A stretch of DNA of 64,000 nucleotides, taken from NCBI GenBank assembly GCA_036362985.1, contig JAYGXS010000004.1, positions 33,869,945-33,933,944 of the forward strand. Direction: 5' to 3'. The stretch is from Ligula intestinalis. Its lineage: Eukaryota; Platyhelminthes; Cestoda; Diphyllobothriidea; Diphyllobothriidae. The notes beneath the pieces are model-generated. The model made no database searches and was not told the origin of the DNA. It saw only the letters and a list, made by a program, of their open reading frames with translations. Position 1 is the first letter of the stretch. Each line of letters begins with the position of its first letter. Shown here one piece after another: positions 24,993 to 38,179 of this stretch. The position numbers and the translations under genes are program-made.

Positions 24993-27900
24993 ACCTGGAT
25001 CGTGAACTTTTGCATTCATTCGAGAACTTTCCTTACCCACATAACTTATTAACACCAAAATAGTCACTGTGATCATACGAAACTGGTGTCCTAATCCGAA
25101 AGAGACACGTCCACTCCATGGAGCCAACCTTCCGCAGAGAACGGTGCTCTGTCTGCCGGATGCCTCTCCCCCTTTAGAATTTCGCCTCTTTTGCGCAAAA
25201 GTTTATCTATTTTGTGTCGTCGAATTGTTCGGTCGCAAACATGTTTACGCGTATGGCAGCATGGGTGGATAACTTCAGGCCGATAACGTTAGCAAGTCAC
25301 GCCATTGCGGAGTGGGATAACGCGCTCAGAACGGCACACTTTAAAGTATGCACGCCGAGCCCGCGAACATGTGAGCGTGTTCAGTCTGACTACAAGGCCG
25401 ATAACAGCAGCCAATCAATTCTGCATCTTGAAGGTCACGCAAAAGGTAAACTAGTAATTGAGGTTCACTGTTGTTACGTGAGCTAGTATATTAGCAGGAC
25501 ACTAGCTATCGGCCACCATTTTATAGCTGCCATTATTTGAGCAAAAATTTCCTTATTTTGGCACATTGATTGTGGACGCTACAAAGCCTCATACGAGGAA
25601 ATTGGCACAGTCGTGAGTGATTTGTTTAGTCCTTCGACGCGAGGACTGTAGGTACTGGGTTTTAAGCGCAAAAAGTGAGTTCTGACGTGGAGCTGAAGCG
25701 AGATCCGTAGTGGCAGGTGAAACCATTCAGAATGGAAGCAGAAAGTCAATCGACTTCTTACCAGCCGGTTGTTCCTCTCTATCCAATCGCCCTGAATCTT
25801 GATATAGAAATTTGGATGTTAGACTCTCTTTATTCTTTTCCATGCCTATCGGAAATCCTCAAAATGGTCTGCCACAGACAAGGATTCATTGAAATTTTGA
25901 TATTCTTTTGTTGACATCACTTGATTAAGAGCAGTTCTGTCGATTTTGGCAACAGAGCCCTCCGTGAAGTGAAACAATTTCAGCAGCTGTTACACTTGAC
26001 TCGAAAAAATGACCAGAATTAGGTAACATATTTGCAAGCCTAGGCAAGTTGACCTCCACTGTTTTCCTTACCTCCAGATTCAGTAGCTGGTCTACGTTGG
26101 CTGCCTTATTCTAGACCTTTTGCTAACAACGATAACAAAAAGTGAAATAGATTTTGAGTTTTTTATACAAGCGTTCTCCAGAAGTTTTTCTTGCACTCAA
26201 TTGATCACGTCACCCTGTCATTCATCCGAGGGATCTCCCAAATTGGTCAGGTTAATTAATTACTTCCTCCACCTTCTTCCTTCTATTTCTGGTAAGCACT
26301 AGTTACCAGCTGCCGCCAAATTTTCACTGTACAATGTGCCTCCTAATATCAGTCTTGTATGACATGCATGCCTTAACCGACTTGCTCGCCTTTAAGTTGT
26401 GGACTCCCTTCAATAAATTTTTTGTAAAATTAATTCAGTGGATTTTCGTAGCTGGTGTGCATTTTTGGGCCGACGTGCACCAACCATTGAATGAAATTAA
26501 TTTTATTCAAAAAATTGTCATTTAGGCCATATTTTGATATGTGTAAACTCAAAAATAGCTGAACTTTGCTTAAGGTCCTGCAGTACGCCGGCTTTTAGTT
26601 TTATTTAATTAAAATGCATAAACGCAACCGCCACTGAGGTAGTGTGTGCAGTTTTATTTAATGTGCACCGATTGTGTAAATTCACGATTCTGCATGATTA
26701 CAGTTATTCCCATATAACAGGTTTCCTAGTGCTAATTCCAGAGATAAATGTGGATGTGGTCATTTGTGAGGGTGATATTGCGTTGGGATTGTGATTGCAA
26801 TTTGTTTTAGAGTGTAAGTAAGGCCTGGAGTTAGGATAGTTAGTGTTATGTTTATGGTTAAGCGTGTCGGTCTTAGGGTAACGCCCAAGTTTGAATACAG
26901 GAACAGGAACAGCTACCAATGAGGAATCTAGCTTAAGGTCACTGTTAGCATGTCTGGGGTTTCTACCCCTGTCCAAAAAAATTCAGTTCTGTTGCAGAAT
27001 GCAAAAACGCAGATTTGCTTTTGTCTACTTCTCATTAAATTTCTGTCCACTACTTCTTTTTTATACATATTCTGCATTTCGACAAACTTTCCCAATAGTT
27101 CCGTTTCGAGTCTTCTACCTCACTTTCTCCTGCTTAACATAGACCGGGGTGCATGATCATCGATTGTTCTTCATTCTGGCGAACTCGACTATGTGTGTCC
27201 GCCGGAACATGACAGCTTTGGAAAACAAAAGAAGGAAAGATATAATCTGACTATCCTTTCTAAGCGAAAGTCTAGTCATTTGCACCCAATTTACCACTGG
27301 TTATTAAACACCCAATCTGTGGTAACTCAATCCTACCAACTTAGAGACTAGTTTCAGTGGATTTTACTTGAAGAAGCTTTGGGAATTTCTCAACGATTTG
27401 ACAATGCAGGCAGAGAGAAGAGGTTTTCACGAAGGCCGAATCTTTGGCACGTATGTGGCACCTGGTAAACCACTGCATCTTATTGCATACAAACTGTAGC
27501 AAGAATTGCCGTACGCGGATGCACAGTCCTTATCGATAATTTTGCTCGAGTGTGCCCACTGAGGTGGATCATGTTTGCCGCTTTCTACCAAAACTTGATA
27601 CCTTGGGCGGAAAACAGTTCATGAGGCGAGTCCATATAGTTCGTTCGCACACTGTATCTGAGGTCACTTCAACTTTTATTGATACTGTTTTCGCAATTGG
27701 GTCCGATTGTGAGGAATTCGAACGCTCCATCAATGCTGAATAATTCTTTTTCACTAATGGTCATTTATATGCAAGTCATCGGTATAGCTTCCAACCCGGG
27801 AACGTCTTTACTCACGACAATTAACAATAAGTCTGTTTATGTTTATGGTAGTATCTCTGATGAAGAATCAGCGAAGAACTTTGAGACTTCAGGCGAATAA

Positions 27901-28304
27901 AAATATTTTCCAAGCAATCGAATCTTCTTCTTAAGAAGTCAGTTTTCGGTTTGCTTACCTTCCTCAGAAGTTAATTGCTAACTCGGAGCACCTGAGTATA
28001 TTCAAGAGTATAAAGACACAGACCAAAATGTGATGCATTTATAAAGGTTTATGGGCATTGAGTGGAAGTAGATATGAATATGATAACCAGTACTGAGCCC
28101 ATGCCTATAAATTCTCCAATATCATAATGTACTCATACAAAGCGATGCCCGTCCGGAGAAACACTGGAGTACCAATATCAAAAAATAGGACTACCTACCA
28201 GAAAGTACGTAGGAAACGCTGGACGATTCACCAATGAGGCAAACCTTTCGCAGTTGTGTCAAGCAGCGGCAGAGTACCGGCCAAAAAAGTCTACACTTTT
28301 AGTA
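24993..28304. other. Non-coding stretch
   Basis: No gene recognised. The open frames are short and without motifs. A degenerate TTAGGG-like patch lies at about 26805-26885. Confidence 0.4.
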
Positions 28305-29350
28305 AATACCAGTAGACAGTATGCAGCCAGTATAGTTAATACTTACAGTACGCCCTAGAATTCGAGTAACATGCTAATGTACGCGAAGGATTGATATGCT
28401 TTCGCTAATCGGCATTGAGAAAGGCTGTAAGACTGATTATCGCGTAGACTATTTTGAAGTCATTTTAATCACGAAAGCATGCCAGCTTTCAACGAACTTC
28501 TTTCTGATCGCTAACAAAATGTACATACTGTAAAACGTGGCTAATTAAGTAGTATGCACTTTTGTCATGGCTTTTGACTGCCCATATAACTTCAAATATG
28601 GTTTATGGAAAACATACACGAAAAAACTTTTTGAACTCTTTTGGTAGCAAGTCACGCCTTTTTCACATTTTATGCTTAAAAGGGTATCTTTCGGTTTTTA
28701 AAAAAGTTTCTATATTTTCCAATCATGTTCAAACCTACCAACTGTTTCACATGAATTCAAACTTTATAAACTGCGCGCTATGTGCATTCTGTTTAAGGAA
28801 TGGTACTTTTTGCCTAAGGTTTAAGGAAGAAATTAAAAAGTTCTCATAAAGTATCGCGACAAACCTAAAGCATGCTGTATACATAATAGGCAGCAATAAT
28901 AAATTGAGGAATGCAATCGTAAAACAGCTCAAAATTAAACACCTTTTAAAACCAAAAGATAAGTTTCTTTAAGTATAAACTGTAAAAAGAAGGCGCAACA
29001 TGGCACTAAACGATTACAGAAAATATTTTTTTTGTTTTTATTTTCCATAAAATATATTTGGATTTATAAGAATCGTCAAAATCAATGATAAATGTGTGAA
29101 CTTCTTATGTAGCCACTTCTTATAGCACAATCGTTTTGTTATTGGTCCGAAAGAAGCTCATTATAAAGCCGGCATCCTACCATGACTGAAAGGACTTCAG
29201 GATATACTGAACGATAGTCAGTATTACAACCTTACTCAAGGCCGATAAGTGAAATAATATAAATCTTTCGCAAAGGTCAGCATGTTACACATATTCAAGG
29301 CCATACTGTATACAAGCTATATTACTGACTGTCTGCTGGCAGCTTGTGAA
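28305..29350. mobile_element. 1-kb A+T-rich foldback element, copy 2
   Basis: The outer ends are imperfect inverted repeats: GAATTCGAGTAACATGCTAA at 28359 against an inverted partner near 29302. The internal GCATGCCAGCTTT (28478) and the inverted TAAAGCCGGCATCC (29164) correspond to the same blocks of the copy at 20147. The middle carries no coding frame. It ends about 280 bp upstream of the first kinase exon found. Confidence 0.75.
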
Positions 29351-29632
29351 TAATACGGTTACCCCGTAACAACTGATGGATTTCCGCACGAATGTTCATA
29401 AAAAAGTGAGGTCAACACCTGTATACCCTTGAATCCACTGATCTACTCCGAGCTGGGAATTAGCTCTTGCTGAACTAAACCTTTTGTGGTGTGTTCCTGC
29501 ATTCGGAATTATTCACCTGCTTAATATGGAAAAGTGACAAGGGATTTTACATTCACGGACTTTTGGTGGGTCTTTATGCTTGCGTTATGATTGCATTACT
29601 TACTGTCGACACATTTATCCTTTACTTTTTAG

Positions 29633-29895
29633 CTCCAGAAGATGTGGCCAAACGGTATGATGTCGGTTCGGTGATCGGAGACGGAAACTTTGCCATAGTC
29701 CGCCGTGCCCGAGACAAAAGCAGCGGTCAGAATTGTGCCGTCAAAATCGTGGATAAATTCCGTATTGAGGGCAAGGAGCGGATGTTTAGGCGGGAACTTC
29801 GTATCCTACGCCGATGTAATCACAACAACATAGTTAAACTTCTGGGAGAATTTGAAACTCCCACCCAGTTCTATCTTGTGATGGAGCTCATTGAG
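29633..29895 (+). CDS. Doublecortin-like kinase, kinase-domain exon 1 of 5 found (N-lobe)
   Basis: These five exons encode a serine/threonine kinase of the CaMK group that best fits the doublecortin-like kinases, which bind and regulate microtubules. This exon follows the acceptor TTTACTTTTTAG and ends at GAG|GTACGC. It carries the glycine loop VIGDGNFAIV, the ATP-binding lysine in CAVKIVDK (29743-29745), the helix-C glutamate in FRRELRILRR and FYLVMELIE. It starts two bases into a codon, so an upstream exon ending in phase 1 must exist. No doublecortin domain was found upstream in the window. The five exons total 812 nt, about 269 residues, and all junction phases agree. Confidence 0.9.
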
Positions 29896-30438
29896 GTACG
29901 CAGCGTTCCAAAGCCTTCCGCTAGCTATTGTTCCTACAGTCTCGTTTCAGTCATCTTTAAATGCTCATAGGATGTTTCACCCTATAAAATAAATTTAAAT
30001 GTTGACATAAAGCTTTTGTTTTTGACAATTATGTTAACAGCTCAGGGTCAAGAAGGCGTATTACTTAAATTTTAGGTATCCATTGGTTCAACAGCATTTA
30101 AATAATTGTAAAAAAGACCCTGTTTTATATCGGGTGCATAATTGCGTTTTTATCTCTCGAGATCCATAATTTTACAAGAATAGGTGACACAATTTCAACG
30201 AGCTTCTCATTAGTTCAACAATTTTTTCTGTTCTCTCATTTTCAGACACATAAGACATATAGTGCATTAACAAGGAACAGTACCGTAATATAAAGTCAAC
30301 AGATTTATACCATTGTTCACATAAGTTTTTTTACTTTACAGCAGCGTATCAGGTGCCTCCTCTGTCTCTGAAGCTACGTTTCTATTCATCAGTACGTATT
30401 CTCCTCAAAAAGTCAATATTTGTTTTTCCTATTAACAG

Positions 30439-30585
30439 GGTGGAGATCTCTTTGAACTGATCAGCAAATTTCGGCGATTCTCTGAAAAGGAAGCGTCAGT
30501 CATGGTAACTGACGTAGCCAAGGCCTTGTTATACCTACATACGCACAGCATTGTTCATCGGGATCTGAAGCCAGAAAATCTTCTT
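30439..30585 (+). CDS. DCLK-type kinase exon 2 (catalytic loop)
   Basis: Acceptor TTCCTATTAACAG; donor CTT|GTAAGT. The exon is 49 codons in phase 0 on both sides. It reads GGDLFELISKFRRFSEKEAS, then KALLYLHTHSIVHRDLKPEN, with the catalytic HRD at 30556-30564. The GGDLF start is typical of DCLK and related CaMK kinases. Confidence 0.92.
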
Positions 30586-30868
30586 GTAAGTTTTTGTTGT
30601 CGAAAGTGAAGCATTCTTTGTGTCACTGATTTATAGCCTTGCTATACTTCTGAAAGCAGTTGATACCAGTGTCCAATCAAGTAACCGTAAAATGACTTCT
30701 GATTTTTTTTGCGACCAAAGGTTTATTAGGATCATTACCTGCTGATAAGGCCGAGAACCAGAAAAGAATTAGTCTCGTACTTATTGCTGTTTGATTCTAA
30801 TTTTGTTTGATTCAGTTTACCCTGTCAAATGCGTGTACTCAATCTTAATGAAAAGTAACTATTTACAG

Positions 30869-31001
30869 GTGACTAAAAGCGCATCGGGAGAATATCACCT
30901 CAAATTGGCCGATTTCGGTCTAGCAACGGAGGTGACGCGACCTCTGCGAACAACTTGTGGAACACCGACCTATATAGCGCCGGAAATGCTACTCGGAATC
31001 G
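30869..31001 (+). CDS. DCLK-type kinase exon 3 (DFG to APE)
   Basis: Acceptor ACTATTTACAG; donor G|GTATG; ends in phase 1. It carries the magnesium-binding DFG at 30911-30919, the activation segment [20 protein letters not shown] and the APE motif. The CGTPTY.APE pattern agrees with DCLK family members. Confidence 0.92.
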
Positions 31002-31137
31002 GTATGTTTTTCGGCCTGCCTTCTTATTCAAAATTTTTCTAAGCAAAACTGATACCTGAATTAAATTGGTTTGGCAAATTACTGCCTTTGCTTTCAGTTT
31101 AAAGTAACACCTACTTTTCCGTGCCAATGTCTTTAAG

Positions 31138-31305
31138 GTTATGGAATTGAGGTTGACGTCTGGTCGCTGGGAGTCATTTTGTACATACTTCTTTGTGGAT
31201 ACCCACCATTTCGAAGCGCAACAAGAAGCCAAGCAGATCTCTTTGAGCTCATTAAACGAGGCCACTTCGAATTTCACAGTCCACATTGGGACCATGTTAG
31301 CAAAG
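31138..31305 (+). CDS. DCLK-type kinase exon 4 (C-lobe)
   Basis: Acceptor CCAATGTCTTTAAG; donor G|GTGAGC. It enters and leaves in phase 1. It reads [26 protein letters not shown], then [23 protein letters not shown], which covers helices F and G of the kinase fold. Confidence 0.92.
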
Positions 31306-33188
31306 GTGAGCAATTGTGTTACTAATATCTCGAATTTTCACTTTGCAATTCTTGAAACAGCAAATAGATTCTAAACGACGAAACAGTGCATAAGAAGCAT
31401 TGCTATGGACAGGAATTGAAGTGAAACCTGTGCACGCGATTGTAGTTCACAAATTACCAAACGAGACAAGATTAGCGACTTCTGGTAATCCTTCACAGCC
31501 AACGGGTACCCATGGGTTTTCGATTAGACTATCTGAATGACCCCATGGGACCGGATGACTAGAAGTCATCTGGTGGATTCTACATTGATTGCTTAGGAAA
31601 CCTTTTTTGGGCAGTCAGCTTACTGCATTATAATTGGTGGATTCCATATATTTCAGTAGGCTTAGAGTGTAAATCTACTCAAATGTGATTAAGCCCACGG
31701 CTTCCGATGGGGCCTCAATAGCTCAGTAGCTTTTCCCTGCTGGTGTGTATTCGAATCCCGCCGAGGCAGCCCGGTTTTTCACAATTGGGTCAAATGCGTT
31801 ATTGAAATCTGCCAAACCTCTTTTTATAAAACTAAATTAAACCAACTTATGAGCATTTCCGTGTCTCCTGGCACGTGGAATGGGGGTCTTTGCAGGGGTG
31901 TCGATGCAGGAAGTATAGATTTGTCCGCAAAACCAGCTGACACCTATGAATACAGATACATGAACATAATTATGCTGTGAGGAGGTCACAATCAATGTAT
32001 ATCATAGTAAACCGGTTGTGCGACGCTGATCAGGTTGGATGACACTGCAATGTTTACGCGTTTGGCAGGCACAGCATGCCTGGACGTCAACTCATACCTA
32101 ATCAGATTGTGAGGTAGAACAGCTTTCGATCTATCTTTCGTCACGATCCTACATAAACGGAAACAGTTAAGGGCCCAGACCGTTTGGACCGCCAAAAATT
32201 ATATCGGCGATTGTGAGAAGACAGAGACCAAGACTGATTTGGAGGTCCATTTCGCAAAAAAACAGGCAATATTTTAAATTTACAAGTGAGATAGTGTGTT
32301 TATGTTAGCCACACAGGATGCAAGGGAACTCTTGATTGGTTAGAGTGCAAGGACACCTTGGCAATAAACGCTAAAGTAAATGCTGCTCGACAACTATTAT
32401 TGTTTAAATATTTTATGGAACTTAGCTCTGTGTCATTTTATGCACTTTACTATCTTGGCGTTCGCAGCCTATCGAGTCGACGATTCCGTCGTCCACAGTC
32501 TTTTCTGTTCAACGTCGAAACTTATGTGGATTCAGATATCTTGTTTTAAGGTCTGGTCTGGTTAACATGATATTTTTATTTCTGCAAAGCTTGCTAAGCT
32601 TATCAAAAGGGGACTTTTCAAGTTAATTTTCTTCCTTGGAGCCTTAAATACATTAACAGCAGTTTACCAGAATTGTTTTTGATAGGAAAAGTTTTAATGA
32701 ACGATTTACTATATTGACGTCGGCTCGCGTGACTGGTCGGATGACAAATAAGTAATAATTGGCGTTACTTTTTAGCAGTTCTTTGTGTTGTCCTTTTATA
32801 ATACTCAGATTGCATAATCCTCGAACAGCTCTAGGCTATCTGAATCTTGATTTTGAAACATAGGCACTCTCCTGCTGTTTGTTAATTCTGGAGTAGCGAA
32901 GTATTCATAGTTGTTCGTACTTACCAAACCAACCTTGCGGCAGAACTAAAAATGAGCGACTGGCTTCAAAGGCAGGCCAACGAATACCACTTCAGCGGCC
33001 AGCGGCTAGCGGCCTGTTTCCGCATTTAGTGGCACGTTTAGTTCACATTTTTTGCAATAAAAATTGTTGTATGCGTTACTATTTTACTTTCATTAACACA
33101 TTTGTATGACAATTATTCACTTCGTTAATGTTTTTGCCTTCGGAGCTTATTCTGTTGCCTAAGAAACTACGTTCATTTCTCCCCACAG
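31306..33188 (+). other. Kinase intron 4 (1.9 kb)
   Basis: The intron starts GTGAGC and ends TTCTCCCCACAG. It contains a tRNA-like SINE at 31712-31835. Nothing else is recognised in it. Confidence 0.75.
31712..31835 (+). mobile_element. tRNA-derived SINE
   Basis: An A-box-like TAGCTCAGTAGC (about 31729) and a B-box-like ATTCGAATCCC (about 31750) lie at tRNA-like spacing. GCCTC before and GAGGC after could pair as a degenerate acceptor stem. A non-tRNA tail follows (CACAATTGGGTCAAATGCG). The anticodon and T arms do not fold well, so this is a SINE rather than a working tRNA. Confidence 0.65.
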
Positions 33189-33289
33189 CGGCAAAGGAGA
33201 TGGTCTCGTCTCTTTTGGTAGTGAATCGGTTCCAGCGACTACCAACCAGTGAGATTCTTCGTCACCCGTGGCTTCGGATGTTTAACTAA
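33189..33289 (+). CDS. DCLK-type kinase exon 5 (end of kinase domain and stop)
   Basis: Acceptor CTCCCCACAG. Entering in phase 1, it reads AKEMVSSLLVVNRFQRLPTS and EILRHPWLRMFN, then TAA at 33287-33289. The HPW motif marks the end of a kinase domain. The protein stops about four residues later, so it lacks the longer regulatory tail of vertebrate DCLKs. Confidence 0.9.
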
Positions 33290-34920
33290 TAATAACGAAG
33301 GCCTCATTATGTTCCAGGTGCGCTTAATCCGCCTTTCTATCGGATTCAAAAACCCTGTAAAAACCAAGCGTGAACTGCTCTCACTCAGCTTCTGATGTAT
33401 AAAATTGAACTGCCTCTTACTCTAACCAACTGTCTTTCAACTGAACGTAAGCTACCGAAATGTGGGTAGTGCACCTTTCCATTTCACTTCCTGTTTTCTT
33501 CTTTCGCTATCGTTTGGCCTACAAAACGAAGTAACGTGTATTTTTATACTTTAAAACCTTTTTTCTATTTTGTTCTACCAGTTTGCATAAGATGTCCTTT
33601 CCTTCTAAATGTAATAAGTTTACCTTCTTCCTGATAAAACTTGACTTATATGTGGTTTTGTGTCCAAGTAATCTATAATTTAGGGTAAGCAGCACACGAT
33701 TTTCGAAAAAATCAGAAGATTGATCTTGCACCAGGATTAAGTGCTATGGCTCTCTGAACTACTTGGTAGGAGGCGCGGAGTTGGTAAACGAGCACGCAAA
33801 GTATGTTTACCTAGTCTGTTAGAAAATCTCTTCCGGGAAGTGGTTAAGACTCTTTTGTGTTGCTGATTTATCCGAACTGCTCTGGGAATCGTTGGGGACA
33901 TGGTTAAGTGGGGACCCATGCTCCAAGTAGGAGGCGCTCTTATCTTGAATACACCTAACTGTTGAATGTTTATTTCATGTGTTTCCACCTTCTTATCAAA
34001 TTCAAAACTTTGCGCGCCCAACCTGAGCTAAAACTTGTCTCTGTATCAGTATCAATTTATGAAAGAAAAGATATGTGGATACTTTTTGACATCCTTTTGC
34101 TAACAAAGTGCCAAGAGATATATAGATACGAAGAAAAATTAGAATAAATTACGTCCATGACATGCTCGGCGGTGAAAACAGGGCAGTTGTTGGTTAGTCC
34201 GAATGCTATTAGAACATGCCTACTAGCTTTGCACGAGTAGCATAATACGTATGAGCGTTTCATCAGAAGTTGTACTCTCCACCTAAGGGCAAACTGGACA
34301 TGCAGCAAACACTTCATTCCTCAGCCACCTGCTAATCCAGGGACAAACATACACAGACATTTCACATACTCATTATACTACTCTGCATCTGAGGACTCTG
34401 CTGTTTTCCTTCTTGATCGTAAAAGAATGTGACTAAGTAAGCTGCTGTTCTTTTAAAATATGACCGATATATCTTTTTTAAAAATAGGTTTTGATATTTG
34501 CAGGCATCGGAAGTCAGTGGAAAGCTGGACTAATAAAATTTTCATGCTCATGAAAGTGCTTTTCAGCCAATGAGAGAGATGGCACCTAAAAGCCCAGAGT
34601 TGAGCCAAAATATAATGTAGGACGTACTTTCGCTTTACTTGGAGGTTACATTTGGGTTCCCAAATTGCACGCCAAAACCCCGGTGGCAATAGAGATTTAA
34701 CAGTTTGGATATTACAGTGGAATGAAAGTATCAATAAAAAGTAGAGCGTAGTATAGTACAAATATGTGGGAATAATTATTTGAACACAATTTTGCAACAG
34801 AAAAGTGTGCTAGAAAGAAAATATGCGGCTACACAAATATCGCCAAATGCTCAAATTTTCGGTACAACGCAAAGAATTACGAATTTCCGAGGTAACAGTT
34901 AAATGAATTCAAAAATAAAA
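33290..34920. other. Region downstream of the kinase; no further gene recognised
   Basis: The kinase 3' untranslated region must start here, but I could not choose a polyadenylation site. The open frames at 34057-34317 and 34453-34797 (minus) have no motif. Confidence 0.4.
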
Positions 34921-35230
34921 TTAAGATAGCACGTCACAAATAAATCTCGAACTTAACTACAAAGTTAACTAACGTAAAGTAAGCTAGTTAGTTTACACTA
35001 AATTAAGCTAAAAATTAACTACATCTAAAATCAACTAAATAAAGGAAGATAGGCCAACATAAGTTAAGCTAACCAAACTTAGAACTAATCTAAAACTAAA
35101 ATTAAACTAATAATATAGAATGACCAAATAAAAAAATAAACTAAAAACTGAACTGAAATCTGCATAAGTTTAATAAATGAAAGTAATTCAACGTAGGCAA
35201 ATTAAATTAAGGTAAGGTAAACTGTTTCTT
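34921..35230. repeat. Degenerate TTAACTA/AACTAAA-type simple repeat
   Basis: The plus strand is rich in short variants of AACTAA, TAAGCTAA and TTAACTAC with no fixed period. It looks like a decayed minisatellite. Confidence 0.5.
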
Positions 35231-38179
35231 ATTTTAACTCGCAAAGCAACCATCTGTGGCTAAAAAATCCAAAACTGTACTAAAAAGTAAACGAAACCTT
35301 ACTAAAATATCGAAACAAAGATAAAGTAAAATTAAAAAATTCAAAATAAGTCTGACACACAAGCCAAAGTAAGAAAACTTAATGATACGCGAAATGCTTA
35401 GCAAAGACTTAACAGAATAATAAAAAACTATAGGCAAATTGGTTTTGTTTCTCTTTTTATACATAGCGCGCCAATTAAACTTCCACCCACCAATGGATGG
35501 AATATCCTGCGATCATTCCACATCGTAAACAATAGTTAGAACCTAACTGATTTATCCTTTTTGAATTTCTTTCTTACTTCAGAAGTTCAGGAGATAAGAG
35601 CAAAGTCTTCATAGTACAAGACACAGGTAAACGAAGAGAAGATTAAACTCCCCTTTTTCTCTGGCAACCAAAGGGCATAATTCCATTCTAAAAAACGCTG
35701 TTGTTCCTGATCCCTCGCAACTGCACCAAACCACGGACCTGGTATTATTTTTTAACGAAAAGATATGAGCAGAGCTTAAACCTGTCTAATGCATTCAACT
35801 TTGCCTTGCTCCTGTCGAATCCATGAACGCGCGCTGTCCCGACCTAAAACTGGATTCCGAGTTGGCAGGGGTCAATTGCTCAAAGGAGTAGACTTTATGC
35901 AGCAGTCTGGAACCCAGCTTAAATTCCTATATGGGATCTAATGGCTGGTGTGTTAGAAGATATTCGCGTGGACGTTTAATTTAGGTCACTAAACATATAT
36001 TTTTGGGAAACTGCCTACTTATTCTGTAACAGTAGGTATACTTGATTTTAATAACTAAGTAATACAACATGACCGATATTTCGACATGCACACTGCCCGA
36101 CTAGGAATATGGATGCTTTCTAGGATACTTTCAAGACAGACAGATCGCTTGTGTGTTTTGCAACTGGCTATTTTATTTATCAGCTGCCTATTCATGCACC
36201 TCTGGTGTTTCAGTATAAGGGAAGACGGTGGAGTTCACGAAAGTGCAGCACTATTAGAAGTAAAAATAAGAAATGGAATACTATTAAACTTTCGCGAAGC
36301 TAACCTACCGCCCTCTATCTTGCCTCGAGCCTGCATTCACCACCTCCTGGACTATATCTACCAAATACGTCGAAGTCAGCTAACTGGCGTGTCTTTGCAA
36401 GCGGAGGAAAGCTTATAACAGTGTATGATTTAACCGCAGACCACTCTCTTTTTTGTATTTTTAAAGTGTAACCGTCTCTTTGCTTTCTAAAATTACGAAT
36501 TTGGAAGAAAAGTAGCGGAAGAATCGCTAAATAGGTTGCTCCAACCACTTAAGGCCTCCTGTATCCTCTCACAGCTCTGGCAATGAAGCCCAATTACCAC
36601 CCAACATAGAGTTATCGATAGACATAACATTTTCGTTCCCGATCCAAAATTATAAGTTAAGCCTGTGGGACTGAATAAAATCCAGCTAAGCTGTTGCAGA
36701 TGCCAAGAAAGGTACACGGACACCTTGGAATACAGACAAGAAGCATCGATTCCATCGACAGTGTCATTTTCGTGTTCGACCGGGTGTAGGCTAGAATTTT
36801 GGGAGTACTTCGACAGTAGAAGCATAGTGACAGATATAAGGAGGTCGTCTGTCGAAATCAATCACCTCCGTAAATTGGTTGGACCTCCTTTTGACACGGG
36901 AAATGTCGAACCAACACTGTGACTGCGTTTGACTATACGCTCCTCTTTTCATTCTGAGGAATGATACTTTTTTGGCATCATGACGGAGTGCGTTGACGTT
37001 TTCATCCGCTTAAATACGAACATGCACTTTTGATCGATGCTAAGGAGAGATGTTTGTGCACAAGTAACAGTGTACCTAATAGGCTGGTTCGAGGAAGAGA
37101 AGGAGGAGAAGTAGGATAAATCTTTGTCCAACGAGCTTATGGTGGACTTGGTGAATGAGAAGGCGATTCATGCGAAATATCTCACTGCCTCCTTCTCTCA
37201 GAAAAAAAGAAAAGGACTTTTACATTTGGCATTGACTGAAAATATAAGCCGATATTTTTATGATTATGGAATGCATAGTTATGTTATTTACATCGGTATG
37301 CTTTATAATCATTTTGCTTGTGGTAAAGCGAGGTTAATGATGGGTTTTAGGTTAGGGGTAGCATTAAAATAAGGGTGAAGGAATACTTTGGAATTTATGG
37401 TTTTGATTAGTATAAGAGTTATGGGTGGGTTTGACTGCGTCATACCATCCTAAACAATTCGGCCTCCTTTAACCAATAATTTCGGCTTTTTTTATTGCCG
37501 CCCGTTTCCGCGCTCTCTTCAAATTATGCATCTGTTTCAGTTGCCATTTTGAAAACTTAAACCAAAAATGACAGAAACGTCAGGTTTTGCACTAAAGTCC
37601 GTTCATCCACATGACTAATAAATTTCATTTTAGAATTTTTACCGTATTACTGGAGTCTCTGTGCTCTTATTTCTCGACGGGCCTTTAGATTAAAGCCTCA
37701 TCAGTTAAAATTCAGAATAAGGACCGCTAAAAAATATGTAAACCTCTGGTGCCTACTCCTATTTTATAAACTATCTTCAGCGAGACAGCCTCCATCCTCG
37801 CGTTTTGATAATCATGAGTTTAAATTCGCAAGCGTGCGTCAAGCATTCCTTGCAATACACATGAAGCCATAGGTCTGTTGTCTTGCCGTTAAGGATTGTC
37901 ATATTTGTCGGTCTAAGAGGGTTGATAATCTACTTCCTTACACACGAGCAACTGCGCATTAAGGGGCCTATCGTTGGTTCCTGTAAACCTTTGTATAGAA
38001 ATCAGTACTGCTACAGAATGAATACTTGTAGCTTATTGAGGGTGGCAGCTGCTTGACGATGACGTTATCCACGCTGTCCCTCCAGACACAATTGTTTTGT
38101 TCCGTTTTCTGTAGATTAAACCACAGATTTTAAGGAAAGGGTCCTTAGTGTCAGCCACTGATTTCTGGCAGCAGAACTA
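35231..38179. other. Mostly non-coding; one unassigned membrane-type open frame
   Basis: At 36086-36418 (plus) a 110-codon frame starts with ATG and has a hydrophobic stretch, LQLAILFISCLFMHLWCF. I recognise no family. A second frame at 36665-36922 could be a following exon, but the splice sites are weak. A hammerhead-like core is visible at about 37690 on the minus strand but carries extra bases. A TTAGGG-like patch lies at 37330-37375. Confidence 0.3.

Noticed and set aside
36665..36922. Second exon partner for the membrane-type frame at 36086
   Set aside because: The acceptor and donor are weak, and the opposite strand has a longer open frame, so neither is convincing.
37655..37700. Hammerhead-like core on the minus strand (CTGATGAGGC ... 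GAGAAAT)
   Set aside because: Stem II is good, but extra bases interrupt the GAAA side and no cleavage triplet is placed correctly. It may be a relic but is not strong enough to list.
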